Positions 1 through 11,410 of a stretch of 64,000 nt of DNA are shown in pieces. The position numbers were made by a program, and so were the translations under genes. Every line of letters begins with the position of its first letter. Position 1 is the first letter of the stretch. Origin of the DNA: Apostichopus japonicus (taxonomy: Eukaryota; Echinodermata; Holothuroidea; Aspidochirotida; Stichopodidae); the NCBI RefSeq assembly GCF_037975245.1, contig NC_092571.1, positions 6,738,501 through 6,802,500 of the forward strand, read 5' to 3'. The notes under the pieces were generated by a model that was not told where the DNA came from, ran no database searches, and saw nothing but the letters and a program-made list of their open reading frames with translations.

Positions 1-810
1 AAGAGTAGCTTGCAAGCTCATAACCCTGGCTGAAGTTAATACTTACAGAGCATGATGATGATGACCCCAAATGACCTTTGACCTCCACCCAAAACAAAAG
101 ATTACTTGTACTCATTATAGGGAAGCCACATGCCAAACGTGAGAGCCAATACAGTTTCCTACCTGGAGATATCGTGTGTATTTCAAGTTTTGACCCCTCA
201 TGACCTTAAATGAACTCTGACCTACACCAAATTAAGTAAAAACTGTACACTACACAAGGCCGTCATTCCATGTACATGACCTCCTTTGACATTCAAGTTC
301 TGGAGATTTTCACATTTTTCCCTGTGCTGACCCCAAATGACCTTTGACCTCCACCCAAAAGATTGAATTTCTTGTACTCATTGTAGGTCAGCCAAATGCA
401 AAATATGAGAGCCAATACAGTTTCCTATCTGGAGATATCTTCCTTCAAAGGATTTCAAGTTTTGACCCCTGGTGACCTGAAATAAACTCTGACCTACACA
501 ATATTGTATGAAAACTATACACTACATAAGACAGTCCTACCTTGCAGATATGAGCTCCTTTGAAGTTCAGATTTTGGAGATACAACATTTTAAGATTTTC
601 ACATTTTCCCGTGCTGACCCTTATATGACCTTTGACCTCCAACCAAACAATAGGGTTCTTGAACAAATTATAGGGGAGGCCACATGCCAAATATGAGAAC
701 TGCAGAGATTACCCATGTTAAATATATTGTGTTCACAAGCTAGGGTGTCACATAGACACACACACCAACTTGACTGCATAGGTTACTTGCCTGCCGATGG
801 CAAGTAACCA
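1..810. repeat. Dispersed repeat with three TGACCTTTGACCT units and terminal hairpin
   Basis: Three diverged copies of a unit of roughly 270-290 bp. Each contains TGACCTTTGACCT (72-84, 338-350, 626-638), followed by 'CCAAATATGAGA'-like and 'TTTCAAGTTTTGACCCC'-like blocks. The right end has an ACACACACACC tract and a hairpin with perfect 10-base arms (781-790 and 800-809). Related sequence with the same style of CA-rich tract and hairpin end recurs near 9.25-9.32, 12.6-12.7 and 19.3-19.7 kb, so this is a dispersed family. I do not recognise a coding region or a known superfamily. It probably lies in an intron of the minus-strand SLC35F6 gene. Confidence 0.7.
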
Positions 811-1355
811 AAACAGTAACACAAACAATAGATAAGTAAGATATTAATTTTACTTGAATCTTGTTCAATGCAAGTGATCAGCAAGGTTATTTAAATGACT
901 AACATGGATGGGAGCATAGACTAATTAATAACAACATGTCTACAAATAAACGGGGCTGTCCAATAGCCAAAAAATAAATACATAAATAAATAAACAGTGT
1001 ACTGTCAATTCACTGCCAATAACAGACAAAAAGCTTGAAAAAGATTATGACAGTTGTTCTATTACTAATCTGGTCGAGAATCAGACAGATTTTTTAACAT
1101 GCTGGTATTGACTCGGTATTTGGCAAATGTTGCGGTCTATGAATGTACAGTACAATATTGAGAGGCTCTCCTAGTTTAAGCTTGTACAGTAACATAAGCT
1201 AATTCTAAATCAGTTCCTTTATAAAATCCCATCATCCACGAATCAAGCTTTGCAATATTAGCAAATGTATACGATGTACTTCACTTGGTTTGTGTGGAAA
1301 GAAGTATCAACAGATGAGAAGAGCTGATGACAGATGATATATAACGGTAAACTAC

Positions 1356-1771
1356 CTGAAAAAAGGGATGGTTGAAAGTCCTAGGGTCCGGATATTGCTC
1401 ATCGTACTTTGGGTCACCATTTGCTGTTGAAATATCAGCCCACCTAACAAAATGAAATGGAAAACAATGTCTGAGCATGAAGAAGAATTCTCTCCCACAT
1501 TGAGCGAAGTTATTGTTTGTCTGCCGTTGTCAAATTATGGAATTATTTGTTTATTGAATAATTAAACAATGCAATATTTATTGTTTTGGATCTTCTCATT
1601 TCAAATACTATCCCAGCGATGCAATGCGCCAAATAAACATACGTACATTTGATCACCATAAATATGACAACTACTCAACCGTTCAACTTACTTTGTACTC
1701 AAAGTATTTATTGACCCAGTGACCAACATCACAGCAGCTAAGACAAGCTGGTAAAGTGTCCATGATGCCAT
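1356..1771 (-). CDS. SLC35F6: SLC35F6 (DMT-superfamily solute carrier), first two coding exons, partial
   Basis: Two exons on the minus strand encode the first 56 residues of SLC35F6, a ten-TM member of the drug/metabolite-transporter superfamily; the human protein is reported at lysosomal and mitochondrial membranes. Exon 1 coding part is 1771-1692, starting MASWTLYQLVLAAVML and ending with split codon AA|G at GTAAGT. Exon 2 is 1443-1356, encoding WADISTANGDPKYDEQYP and ending NHPFFQ before GTAGTT. The run TGSINTLS-(T/A)-KWAD and the downstream (F)xHPFxQ match the human N-terminus closely, and the first TM helix is residues 5-24. The exon phases fit (AA|G gives K27). An acceptor (CTAACAG) lies 2 bases before the ATG, so a noncoding exon is expected upstream at higher coordinates. 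No third coding exon was found in 1-1355; the gene runs off the left edge. The ortholog call rests on the first 56 residues only. Confidence 0.88.
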
Positions 1772-2158
1772 GGCTGTTAGATTGACTGAAAGACAGAAAT
1801 TGTTAAATATTACTGTTAAAACCTGATTTAGTGATTCATTGCCACCTCTTTAAATGAGAACCATTTCATGTAACAATCAATACAATATCTTCAAGCTCTG
1901 AGTATTGATGACTTGGAGTAATGATCGGCAATGTTCTCACACTCGTGTGGACCTACAAATCAAGTTTGTCCCTTTACTTGAAGTTAATTCAAATGGTGTT
2001 TTAAGGTTTTTGGACTTTGAATTATCTAACCATTACAATTTTCACATGTTTATAAAAAGATTTTCACATCTGAATATCAGCAACCTACAATATTAACATA
2101 TTGCTATATATACAGACACAAGATGTTTAAGTACAGTACCATAATCAGCTGTTTAAAG

Positions 2159-2605
2159 TAAGGTGACCAGACGTCCCCGATTTTTGGGGACAGTCCCCGA
2201 TTACAGTGTGCTGTCCCCGATGAACAAGTGTCCCCGGAAATGTCCCCAATTCGTCAAAATGTTCAGGAATTTCGAAAATATCCCACATTATAAGTAAAAT
2301 AATTGTAAAAAAAAAAAATTATTCAAGTGTGCAGTCGCAGAACGGAACTAAACAGTATTTCAGGTGGGCCAGTGTAAAGTAGAATATGCTAGATCGATCT
2401 AGATGGGCACTCTTTCGTAAAGTAAATAAATTTCATATAAGAAAAAGCTACATTTTTGAAAATAAAATTGATTTAAAAAGTGCTTCTAAGTATCACCATT
2501 TTCTAAGCACCTTAGGCACTTGAAAATTTTCCCCTCAGACCCCTCCCACATATCAGTTACGCAATAAATGTCCCTGATTCCAGTCAGGCAAATATGGTCA
2601 CCTTA
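2159..2605. mobile_element. hAT-type MITE, intact TIRs and 8-bp TSD
   Basis: A 447-bp element with terminal inverted repeats TAAGGTGACCA at both ends, flanked by an exact 8-bp direct repeat GTTTAAAG (2151-2158 and 2606-2613). The interior has several TGTCCCCGA blocks near the left end and no coding capacity. The 8-bp duplication and the GGTGACCA terminus are typical of non-autonomous hAT elements. Confidence 0.85.
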
Positions 2606-3230
2606 GTTTAAAGGGCCATTACTCACACATTAATAGTGCTATTAGTATGTTACTACTCAGATAGAGCTTGTGTCTTAATATTTCAATAACTTAATGTTCT
2701 AGTATTCAGATATATCTTGTATCATAATATCAGAATAACTTGAGTTTCAAGTATTTAAATATTAACTTTATGTTAATTAATTATATATTATCTTAATGTC
2801 AGAAAATTCCAATAATGCCATAATTTCCTTCATTTATCTCAATATCTAGCAACAAAAACACTAAAGTATTTATCTCAATATCCTGATCTTATGACCTGAA
2901 AAGCTGTGTATTCATCCCAGTACAAAAAAATATGATTGCCGAGATAAACCATTGGCATGCCTCAACGCATTTCATGGCATAGATATGCATGACAAGCGTT
3001 AAAACTCAAATTGTTATGTGGGTATGAACGTATGTGTTGACAGTTCACACATAAATTGCAATTGATTTACAAAGCAGCAATTTGATGGTAGAACTGTTGA
3101 AAATAGTGATGTTCAAAGCAAATCAAGCTGTTTTATTATATTGAGCAAACTGTGAATTTTTCTTGATTGTTGCTCCCAGGGGAGCTGAAAGGTAAACAAA
3201 GAGACATGCTGGGACAGGCAACAACACACA

Positions 3231-3376
3231 TCTACAGTAGTGTTTTATAGAGATGAGTCCCAGAAACTGTTTCATTCCTTTGAGCACAAGGCTACAGTAA
3301 CTGAACATAAACATATACAGTAGAGATGTGTCCCAGAAACCGTTTCATTCCATTTGGAAGGCTGACTGAACATAAA
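3231..3376. repeat. Local tandem duplication of about 75-80 bp
   Basis: Two adjacent copies share 'ACAGTAG', 'GAGATG(A/T)GTCCCAGAAAC' and 'GTTTCATTCC', and each ends in CTGAACATAAAC. There is no coding signal. Confidence 0.6.
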
Positions 3377-3610
3377 CCAAACTTAAAGTTAGCTTTGACT
3401 ACCAGTGATTTTGCGGTCAATTGGTGATCAATTTACTGGAGTATGAACTTTCTGCAAGCTCATTGAATTTACAAGCATAATTCATTCTATTTCTGGAGGA
3501 TTCTCTTCAGTGATATAACTGAAGGATCGAAATAAACAACTGAACAAAACCAGTGAGATCATCATCACTGCTATCCATTAAAGGAATATTAATGCCCTTA
3601 CTATGTCAAA

Positions 3611-3688
3611 CATTACCGTATACCATTGTACTTGGATTCAAAAAACTGTACTTAGTTTTTAATCCAAGTACAATGGTATACGGTAATG
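3611..3688. repeat. Near-perfect long hairpin (28-bp arms)
   Basis: Arms 3611-3638 and 3661-3688 are exact reverse complements. After a short mismatch the stem continues through AAAAACT (641-647) and AGTTTTT (654-660), leaving a 6-base loop GTACTT. The total stem is about 36 bp. It may be a very short MITE made only of TIRs, or a small-RNA hairpin. No convincing target-site duplication was seen. Confidence 0.85.
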
Positions 3689-6189
3689 CTGACTTTCAGT
3701 TAAGTAAAAGTAAATAGATTGCTAAAGGCTGTACATGAAGTATTTGTTACTCAGACAGAACAAGAGGACTAAAACACTGCTTGTTTATTAAATCGTAAAA
3801 TGTGATCCATTTGAACGTATTTCACAATGATGGCCACACCTGATATGTTAAGCACCTCAAATTGCAATCAAAATAGAAGAGGTACTGTACAGTAGCTGGA
3901 TAACCAAATCTTTCTCATGATCTAGCAACACACATTATAGAACCCCATTGGCTTCTTCACATGATGTTTGATGAAGGGAAAACTCAAGTGCACATTGCGT
4001 TTCTTTGTGATAATTTCTACAATTCTCACCTACGGTAGCCTACTGGATTTACCTATTAAGAAGGCAAGGGTATCATAGAAGGCAAGGTCAATTGCAGGAA
4101 TTTATGTTCAGGAGTTATGATTGTAAAGCAAAGTTCCTTAGAAGTCAGACTTAAACTCAAGTTAATGGAGCAATTCACAAATTGTTGATATTTTAAAGAT
4201 GAATATCTTGAAGATTGGAATAGCTAAGGAAACATTACTAGCAATTAAATATGTTTCTTTTCCTTTGAATATGACATATCAAGATTAAAACTCTGTCTAA
4301 AGTCATCTTTTAATACACCGAATTTACATGAATTTTACATTCAAACGAATTTGTCTTTCACCTTATGCCCTAGCCTAATTTCATTATTAAAAGGATTGAT
4401 ATCAATTACGGCCCATCAAGAGAATAAGAAAAAATCCTTCCTTGTTGATATTTCTTTGCAGTTTGAATGGTGATTCCAACAATCACACAATGTTAAAAGG
4501 TAGGCTAGCCTATATTCCATACAGAGCTAAAACTGTAAATTCCGCCAAAGAAAATGTCTGATATCACTTTTCTTCTATGGCGGAAAACATGAAACTTACT
4601 GTGGCGGAAATGAACGGATATCAACAAACATGGGCCTAGGCCTAACGTACCTTTGCAAGGCCTAAAAGGCTAAAGTGTGTTAATTAATGCCGAACGTAGC
4701 TTCGGGATACCCCTACTCCCCCTAGGCGTAAGTTACGTTGCTTGGTCAGAATATCAACTCCGGACTTAGCCAATTATTATAACTGATATTGTAAGTCGTA
4801 CGTTACTTCCTGATCGAAACGAGGTAGCTAGCGTTCTAATCAGCAAAAGCGGTTGACATGCTTGATGAATGAATCTCTGTAGTGAGTTTGGAACGTGAGG
4901 TAGCCTACTTTCACTCAAATCGCACAGTTGTACAGTACTTCTAAGTTTCTACCGTTCCCCCTTCTGGTTCTAAATTTTACATGTGTGTTTTATATTGCGA
5001 GAAAACAATGGTGCAGAGGAGTTGAGAGTAACACCGTCACATGACTGTATGCATCGACATATACATTAAACTGGACCGACTATGTCAATGAGAAGACATG
5101 CACAACAACGTACCAACCCTGGTACCTTCCTGGTTCCGTGTAGCAAAAGTAATAGTAACCCTTATGTGTATTCTACAATAACTAATGTCCTGATCTCATA
5201 GCTTCCACATTCCTTGTGAAGGTTCGTGAACAGTTTAATCTAGCTAAGGGGTACATTTCCCCAATTTTAACAGCAGTTTTTAATTCCAAAATTGCTGTTT
5301 TGAGTATTTTCTTTCAAACAGTCGAACTGTGACTGGAACGCACGTTCGTTAATAGTCCTGATAGGTTCTCAACTGACAACTTATCAGGACTATATACAAA
5401 TGTACACATACAACGAGATGCAGCAACACAAGGCTTCTTGACGTTTGCACGTTAACAAACAGAAACAGAAACTAGCCACAGAAAGTGTTTAAATTTCTGT
5501 GAAATAAACGCGTGTGATATGATAGGAATGACCACCGTAAGCCATCTATAAGACTCTGACAGTAGATGTTCGAATAGTAGTACTAAGGATCCATGCTGAT
5601 AAAGCTTTTTACGAGACGGAAAGTAAATCTCAACAACGTTATCATCCAAACCTAGGCATTATTCTCAAATTTAACGTTAATACCCGTTACCCGTTGTCCA
5701 CGGAACGCTTATCTCATTTAACTGACAAAGGATTAAATAATTTGCTTTTTTAATAGCATCTAGAGGTAAGTCATATGACCGTCCATGGTTGGTATGTCTA
5801 TTGTCGTGGAGTGAGAGTTCCAGGTCATCTATAATTCGATGAATGTATGATGTTGACAGAACTGTCATGTGAGGGGATTGACAGCATATGCTGGATTAGC
5901 GCTTACGGAACGCCACAGGTGATGATTGTAAATGAGTTTCCAATTGTTTCAATGCGTGTGACGTTGTGTTTTGCGTTGTGCGTCGGTGTTGCGCATATCG
6001 TCGTGCGTGTGAGTTGCGACCTTGGTTTAAATTAGCCTTTATTCTGTTTGCTTCAGCAGATTATGCAGATAAGTAGATTTTTTTCAGATACACTTAGATT
6101 TTTCAGATACACTTTTTTCAGATATACTTAATTCAACGATTTAATATCTGCGCAGTGTGAATTTTTGGATGTGCTACTGTCGAAAACAA
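3689..6189. other. No gene recognised; upstream of SLC35F6
   Basis: AT-rich sequence upstream of the SLC35F6 start codon. It probably includes that gene's first, noncoding exon and promoter, but I could not fix either. A small inverted repeat with 12-base arms (5352-5363 and 5382-5393) is present. The open frames here are short and unconserved in appearance. Confidence 0.4.
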
Positions 6190-6480
6190 ACTCTAGGAGA
6201 TTTACAATGATGCTACTGTAATCGTTAGCCCAACGGAGTCGCTACCCTAAACAGTAGGCGCTACTAACCTACACAGGAGTTTTTCCATAACAACTCCCTG
6301 CTACTACCCCAAACAGGAATTGCTGCACTACCCTAACCAGGAGGTGATACTACTCTAAGAGGGGACGCTACCACTGCTATGGGTGGTGATGCCAGATCAA
6401 TATATGGCTCTGGGCGATGCTACTGTAAGTTAGTGTCCATACTGCCCTAAAACGTAATTAATTAGGTGCTACTACTCCAA
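6190..6480. repeat. Degenerate minisatellite, GCTACT(A)CCC-rich
   Basis: About eight imperfect copies of a motif resembling GCTACTACCCTAAACAGGAG, spaced by roughly 27-40 bases. The copies are too diverged for a fixed period and show no coding signal. The block ends just left of a hAT remnant. Confidence 0.5.
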
Positions 6481-6519
6481 TTTGGAGTTGATACTATCCC
6501 AAACATTTATTGTCCGTAC

Positions 6520-7315
6520 CAGTGGCGGAGCGTCCACACAGTCAGGGTGGATGCCCCCCCCCCCCCCCCCTGACGGACTCAAATGGACTGCTGGCGCCCT
6601 TTTCAGCTTTTTACCACTTTTTACTTATTCGCGATTATTGACTTTTTTTTATTGCGCTCTCATCTACCTATTGACATTTGCCACATTTTGTTGGTATAAT
6701 TTTCTGACAAAATGCATCTTACAGCGGTCTTTAATTTATCGGCACTTCCGTTGTACGAAACTATTTCCAAGAACTGTATGGGGTTTTCGATCAAATTTTA
6801 GACGATACGCCACGCGCAGTGACTGAAATAGTAATAAACGCAAACTTTAAGTCGGTATGCAGTGTACGTTATACGCCGCTCCATGATCAGTGTGTTGATT
6901 AGTGCAGTAGGTTATTTGTTAGTTGACAAATCGGAACGTGTGTAACGGGATACCATAGGCCTATACTTGTTTCATCTCTGATATCACAAAATGCCTAAAT
7001 ACAAAACATCTGGATGTGCAAATAGGAAACGGAAGGCGCTGAAAGAAGCAGCATCAAAGTGCCATAGTCTGGATGGATTTTTTAAACTTTCGAAGTTGTC
7101 ACAAATGGCGATGACACCTATTTATTCTTCGTTTATCTGCAAATTAGCAAGGCGCGGAAAGGGTAATTTCCGGCCATCTATGAGGTATCTTTACTCAAAA
7201 AGTTTCTGTACGCTCCGCGCCAACCTGTGGTGGCGCTCCGCTTAGATATTGTCGAAAGCGCCCCCTACAGACCATTCTCGCCCCCCCCCGACCAATACCC
7301 CTAGCTCCGCCACTG
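6520..7315 (+). mobile_element. Decayed hAT element with transposase N-terminal remnant
   Basis: The ends are inverted repeats CAGTGGCGGAGC (left) and GCTCCGCCACTG (right), the usual hAT-type terminus; no matching 8-bp duplication is visible. Inside, an open frame at 6991-7245 begins MPKYKTSGCANRKRKALKEA and contains LDGFFKLSK. This resembles the basic N-terminus of hAT transposases of the ZMYM1-like/TTF-finger type (SGxxNRKxK...FF). The frame stops after 84 codons and no catalytic or dimerisation region follows, so it is a deletion derivative. A related fragment lies at the right window edge (about 63,866-63,960). Confidence 0.7.
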
Positions 7316-8567
7316 ATCAAACCGATTCTATGCAGCTAGCGGAGGCCACTCTGACATTGAACTTCTGTTGTTGGTACAAGACCACAGATGTGGTTTATAG
7401 TCTTTGCCCGATTTACAATGTCTCAAGTGGTTAAAATGGCATGCAAATGTGGCCAGAGAAAAAAATAACCAACTCGGAGGGCGCTCTTGTTAGCTGACAT
7501 TTATAGTTTCTTTGTTCTACTTACATTCAGAGCCATGTATATACCACTTTGTTTCCATTAATGTCAGATGAATAACCTGGCATTTTTCGAAGCCTTAACG
7601 TGTTGAGATGTTTCATCCTATCATGCCAAATTCTGAGAGGCTATTGACCGCCCCCACCCCCCTTCGCAGTAGTACACTGCATGATGTTGGTGCGTAGAAG
7701 AGTTTTGCATGAGCATTGCCTTTTTCCAAACTTAAATGATTGGGCCCTTGTTTGGCATGAGGGCTGTTATAGATGCAACTTTCCGAGATTTCCCTACGAA
7801 AACACTTGGGGTGTGGCAAAGAGCAAAGTGTTATTCATAAATCCCCCTCCCTAAATATATAGTAATATTTTTTGTGTTAACATTGAACATGGACCCTCAC
7901 ACATATCCATTGTAACATTGAATATCATGTGATATCCATACACTTGCAAAGTCATTCACATCCAGTGTGAGGGAATGAGACGGGGTGGGGGGAGACATAC
8001 CCAAAAGTTTCTGCTCAGTATGTGCAGTAGACATGCTGACGGATTTACAGTGTAGAGGGTGGTTGCAATGCCCCCCCCCCCCCCCATTCCCAGTGGCAAC
8101 ATTTCAAAGGTGAGTTTTTTTCTTTTCATTCACAAAAATAGTAAAGTACGACTTTTCCTCCATCACACCTCATCTTCGTCTTTGCTCGTTTCATTCCGTG
8201 GCATCTATCCCCTTCATCCAATTTTGCACCCCAAACAAATCAATCAGGAGTTTGGATTGAAGCAGACTGAATTTTTTGTCACTTTATCTGAATATTCAAC
8301 GTGACAGCATCATGGTTTGCTGGTGACCGTGTTCCAAGAATCCATTAGCTTTGTGTCATAGTTGTCACAACATCAAATAATGTTATAGCATCACGGGCAA
8401 TTGGGGTCATCTACTAAATTTTAAAATATTTTTTGCTTGGGAGCACCATGACAAGATTTTAGTCTCTTCACTAATAATGAACATGTCAAGAATGAGGATT
8501 TCCATCCATCTGTGAATAATAGTTAATGAAATAAACAATCAAATACAATTATTAATTGCAACTTGAG
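7316..8567. other. No gene; transposon debris with poly-C tracts
   Basis: Contains poly-C/G tracts (about 7650-7665 and 8070-8086) of the kind found at ends of the hAT-like elements elsewhere in the window, and otherwise unremarkable AT-rich sequence. No exon-like open frame with splice signals was seen. Confidence 0.4.
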
Positions 8568-8573
8568 TTTATT
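8568..8573 (-). terminator. Candidate poly(A) signal AATAAA (minus)
   Basis: TTTATT on plus reads AATAAA on minus, about 1.2 kb downstream of the stop codon of the unidentified minus-strand exon at 9772-10006. It would give that transcript a 3' UTR of normal length. No transcript evidence. Confidence 0.3.
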
Positions 8574-9039
8574 GAAAGCACCAAGTACAGTCCTCTTGTT
8601 GCAATGTCACCAGATTCAAGTATTGCATTTATTCACCACAAATATGCTGTGATATCATTAGAATAACAAAACAAATTGCTGCTTTTTCCAGCAACTGGAT
8701 CGTAAGTAGGAATATGCAAGAACAAAGCACACATACTTGTTTACATATGAAAATGAAAATTTACATGCAAGGAGTTTGTCAAACTGAAACACAACCAGCT
8801 ATGGTATTTTCCAGATACATTTGGCATGGCAAAGTACTGTCAACCAGAATGAAAACATTTCATGGTTCCTTGCTGCTGCTCATTGATCTGCAGGGAACAC
8901 TCCAAGTATGTAATGATGAAGCAAGATCAATAATTAGCCTTGTTAAGTTATTAGTCATACAAACAAAGCCACCTCCTCATAAATACACACGTTATCAATT
9001 GCAACACGCATCGCCATGTGTAGGCTACCTACAGTACCA

Positions 9040-9320
9040 ATAACACACTCACCTCTGATGAAACTGACTTATGATTGTCTAGTTATATTGCAATTTGAAG
9101 ATTTTGATGTTTGACCATGTCACCTCATGAACAATTATAATATGAGCACCAAAATCAATAGGGTTTATCCACTCATTATGAACCACACACCCACCAAGTA
9201 TGGCGTTGATCAATCATTCCCTTGTTCAGTTATCGTGCATACAATTTTAAGTGTCACACACATACACACACCGACCTGACTACAAAGGTTCCTTTGCTTT
9301 CAGCAAGGAATGAAACACTA
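9040..9320. repeat. Fragment of the TGACC-type dispersed repeat, hairpin end
   Basis: Contains 'TGACCATGTCACCTCATGA', an ACACACATACACACACC tract and then an imperfect hairpin (GGTTCCTTTGCT...AGCAAGGAATG). This is the same end layout as the repeat at 1-810. It would lie in the 3' UTR of the candidate gene at 9772-10006. Confidence 0.5.
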
Positions 9321-9771
9321 TAAATGGCCATACACGAAATGCCTAAAACTTTAAATTTGCTGTTGTGTTTTGATCCAGGCACAATGCAACAAGATATTTC
9401 TTGTTAAATAAACAAAGAGGTCTTTGCGTACTGACTGGACAGCAAGGAAAATGTTAATTGAATGTCAAGACTGACTGAAAGCACAATGGCTATGTTCAGA
9501 AAATAGCATAATATGAACCATGCTAAAGGATAACTATTTCATGCCGCAACAAATACCTTTTCACAGTGAAAAAAACTTTTTAGACTAAATAGATCTGTCA
9601 ATAAATGTACAGAACATATGGCACCTGTGGTTGCAAAGGGCATATTTTTTATTAATTAACTAAAATTATGTTCTCAATGGTAGTGTCATACACCTTCAGC
9701 TATGATTTTGAATTGGCCAATGACCAACAGAATCAGAACTGATGATGATGAAGACGACCACAATGATTGGT

Positions 9772-10006
9772 TCATATTTTATGCCACTGAACCAAAAATT
9801 GGATTGCAAGTTCTTGATTATTTGACCAAATGCTTTTGAATGACATGACGTTCTCTTGGATCTCATGCTGATCACCTGTCACAATTTCATAAAAATAGCT
9901 CAATACACTGTCCAAACAAGAATTACAATCACTGCAGTTTACAAAATCATTACAAACTAGAAGGGCTTCCAATTGCATCCACAAAAATCCATCAAAAACA
10001 TGTAGC
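9772..10006 (-). CDS. Unidentified terminal exon (77 codons plus stop)
   Basis: An open frame on minus preceded by a good acceptor (TGTTATTCTGCACTTAG) and ending in TGA at 9774-9772. It encodes LHVFDGFLWMQLEALLVC... and ends LAIQFLVQWHKI. The composition is protein-like (amphipathic, with four Cys in a short stretch, 'CSDCNSC') and unlike the surrounding AT-rich sequence. I do not recognise the family. A start may lie to the right: on minus, CAAGATG at about 10,572-10,566 sits in a CpG-richer patch and resembles a YY1-type initiator. No connecting exon could be placed. Treat it as a candidate only; it could be a chance open frame. Confidence 0.35.
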
Positions 10007-10379
10007 CTAAGTGCAGAATAACATGTGAAGTGAGACCTTGGTAATCTTTTTCAAAGTTGCAGTAATAGGCTGCACATTGTTAGACGGTGACATACTGTAG
10101 GGCAAACAATGGGGCTTTAGACATATTGTGAAATCACCTTTGGGTAAGCACGACCCCTACTCCTTGGATCCACCAGTAAAAAACTAAGTATTACTCCTAG
10201 GCCCTAGGATAGTATTAATTATTCAAATACGAGAGTGAATAGCCTTGACACTGACAGTACAGTTTACAGGCCTAGGCTATGTAAGGCTAACAGTTACATT
10301 CCAATCCTAACAAGTAACATGCAGTTACTAGTAAGTAGTATACTATTAGTGGCATAGTACAGTAATAGGTAGGCTGTAT

Positions 10380-10580
10380 CGAATTTCGGACTTCTTCATC
10401 ACTTCCAAGGCGCCCGAATCGACCTATCGCCATTGCATATATCTGTAAACTACATGTGAGCAGTACTCCTTCAACTTAACTATACACGATTGGAGTCGGG
10501 CTGGAATTCGCCACTCTTCTCGACTACGCAATGCACTATGTTTCCATCTATGGGCGCAGACATCTTGATTAGGGGTGCTT
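10380..10580. promoter_or_regulatory. Possible promoter, CpG-richer, YY1-like CAAGATG on minus
   Basis: This patch has several CG dinucleotides (GGCGCCCGAATCG and neighbours) in an otherwise CpG-poor region. On minus it contains CAAGATGTCTGCGCCC, close to the YY1 initiator-type CAAGATGGCGGC. It would suit a minus-strand gene ending at 9772. Composition and motif only. Confidence 0.25.
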
Positions 10581-10864
10581 GGCAGCGATTGGCTGAAACC
10601 CCAAACCTTCTCTAAGATCTATTTTGATTGGTGCGTCACCCTCCTCTTCTCGTGCAATGACAGGTTCTCTAATTTAAAAATTAATGCCAGAGACTCCTTT
10701 TTCATTGTGGAATGGAATAGGCCTAATCTTATAGTTGAAATTGTTCAGAACTGCAGATGCCTTACAGCAACGTACAAATCAAAAATGTAAAGTTTTGCAC
10801 AGTCAGCATATCAAAGTACTGTAAGCACAGACTAATATTTTTAGATCCGCCTTCAATCTCTAAC

Positions 10865-10936
10865 GGCTTGTTGGTCTAGTGGCATGATTCTCGCTTAGGG
10901 TGCGAGAGGTCCCGGGTTCGATTCCCGGATAAGCCC
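10865..10936 (+). tRNA. tRNA-Pro (AGG)
   Basis: A 72-nt cloverleaf. The acceptor stem pairs GGCTTGT with ATAAGCC (one G-T pair), with discriminator C at 10936. The D arm holds TGGTCTAGTGG (internal A box). The anticodon arm CTCGC/GCGAG frames the loop TTAGGGT with anticodon AGG at 10897-10899. The T arm CCGGG-TTCGATT-CCCGG is the B box. The sequence is nearly the same as animal tRNA-Pro(AGG), including the anticodon stem-loop. There is no intron and no encoded CCA. A short T run (10943-10947) downstream can end Pol III transcription. Confidence 0.96.
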
Positions 10937-11189
10937 CGTGATATTTTTGCGCACGTTCTTTCCAATTTTTTTTCCTTCTATGATTAGGAGTTACATATGC
11001 GAAGGCGTGCCCTTCATGTGCTACAATCTTGAAATTTGAATGTATTTAGCATGATTAAATCTTGGGTTTAGACAGCCATAGGTATAGTATTTAAAATTTA
11101 AAGCGAGGAATAATTGATTTGTTACCTATATTTTGTTTCCGGCTATTTTACACTCAGGGGAAGATTTGGCGTTTGTACACTTTGTAGAA

Positions 11190-11410
11190 AATGATCCCAT
11201 TTACTCAGCGGTGTAACCAGACTTTTTTTCATCGTTGGAGAGGGGGGGGGGGCGAAGAGTTCAATTAGATAAACTGAAAAATATGAAAAATGGTACATTG
11301 GTGGCATGTTGACGTTTGGGTTCAATATTCCGTCCTTTCAATAGCTTTGTCTGAAGTTCTCATTCTCTCGAGTGGTGAGGGGGGAGGGTAGTAACGCGCG
11401 CGACCAGTTC
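11190..11410. mobile_element. Fragment of a hAT-like non-autonomous element (poly-G)
   Basis: CAGCGGTGTAACCAG at about 11,199 followed by a poly-G run resembles the CAGTGGCGTAxCxAG plus poly-G start of the elements at 42,223 and 51,593. No right terminus or target duplication was identified. Confidence 0.35.

Noticed and set aside
4018-4045. Donor-like sequence (minus ACCGTAG|GTGAGAAT) as a 5' UTR exon of SLC35F6
   Set aside because: A single motif without other support; cannot be told from chance.
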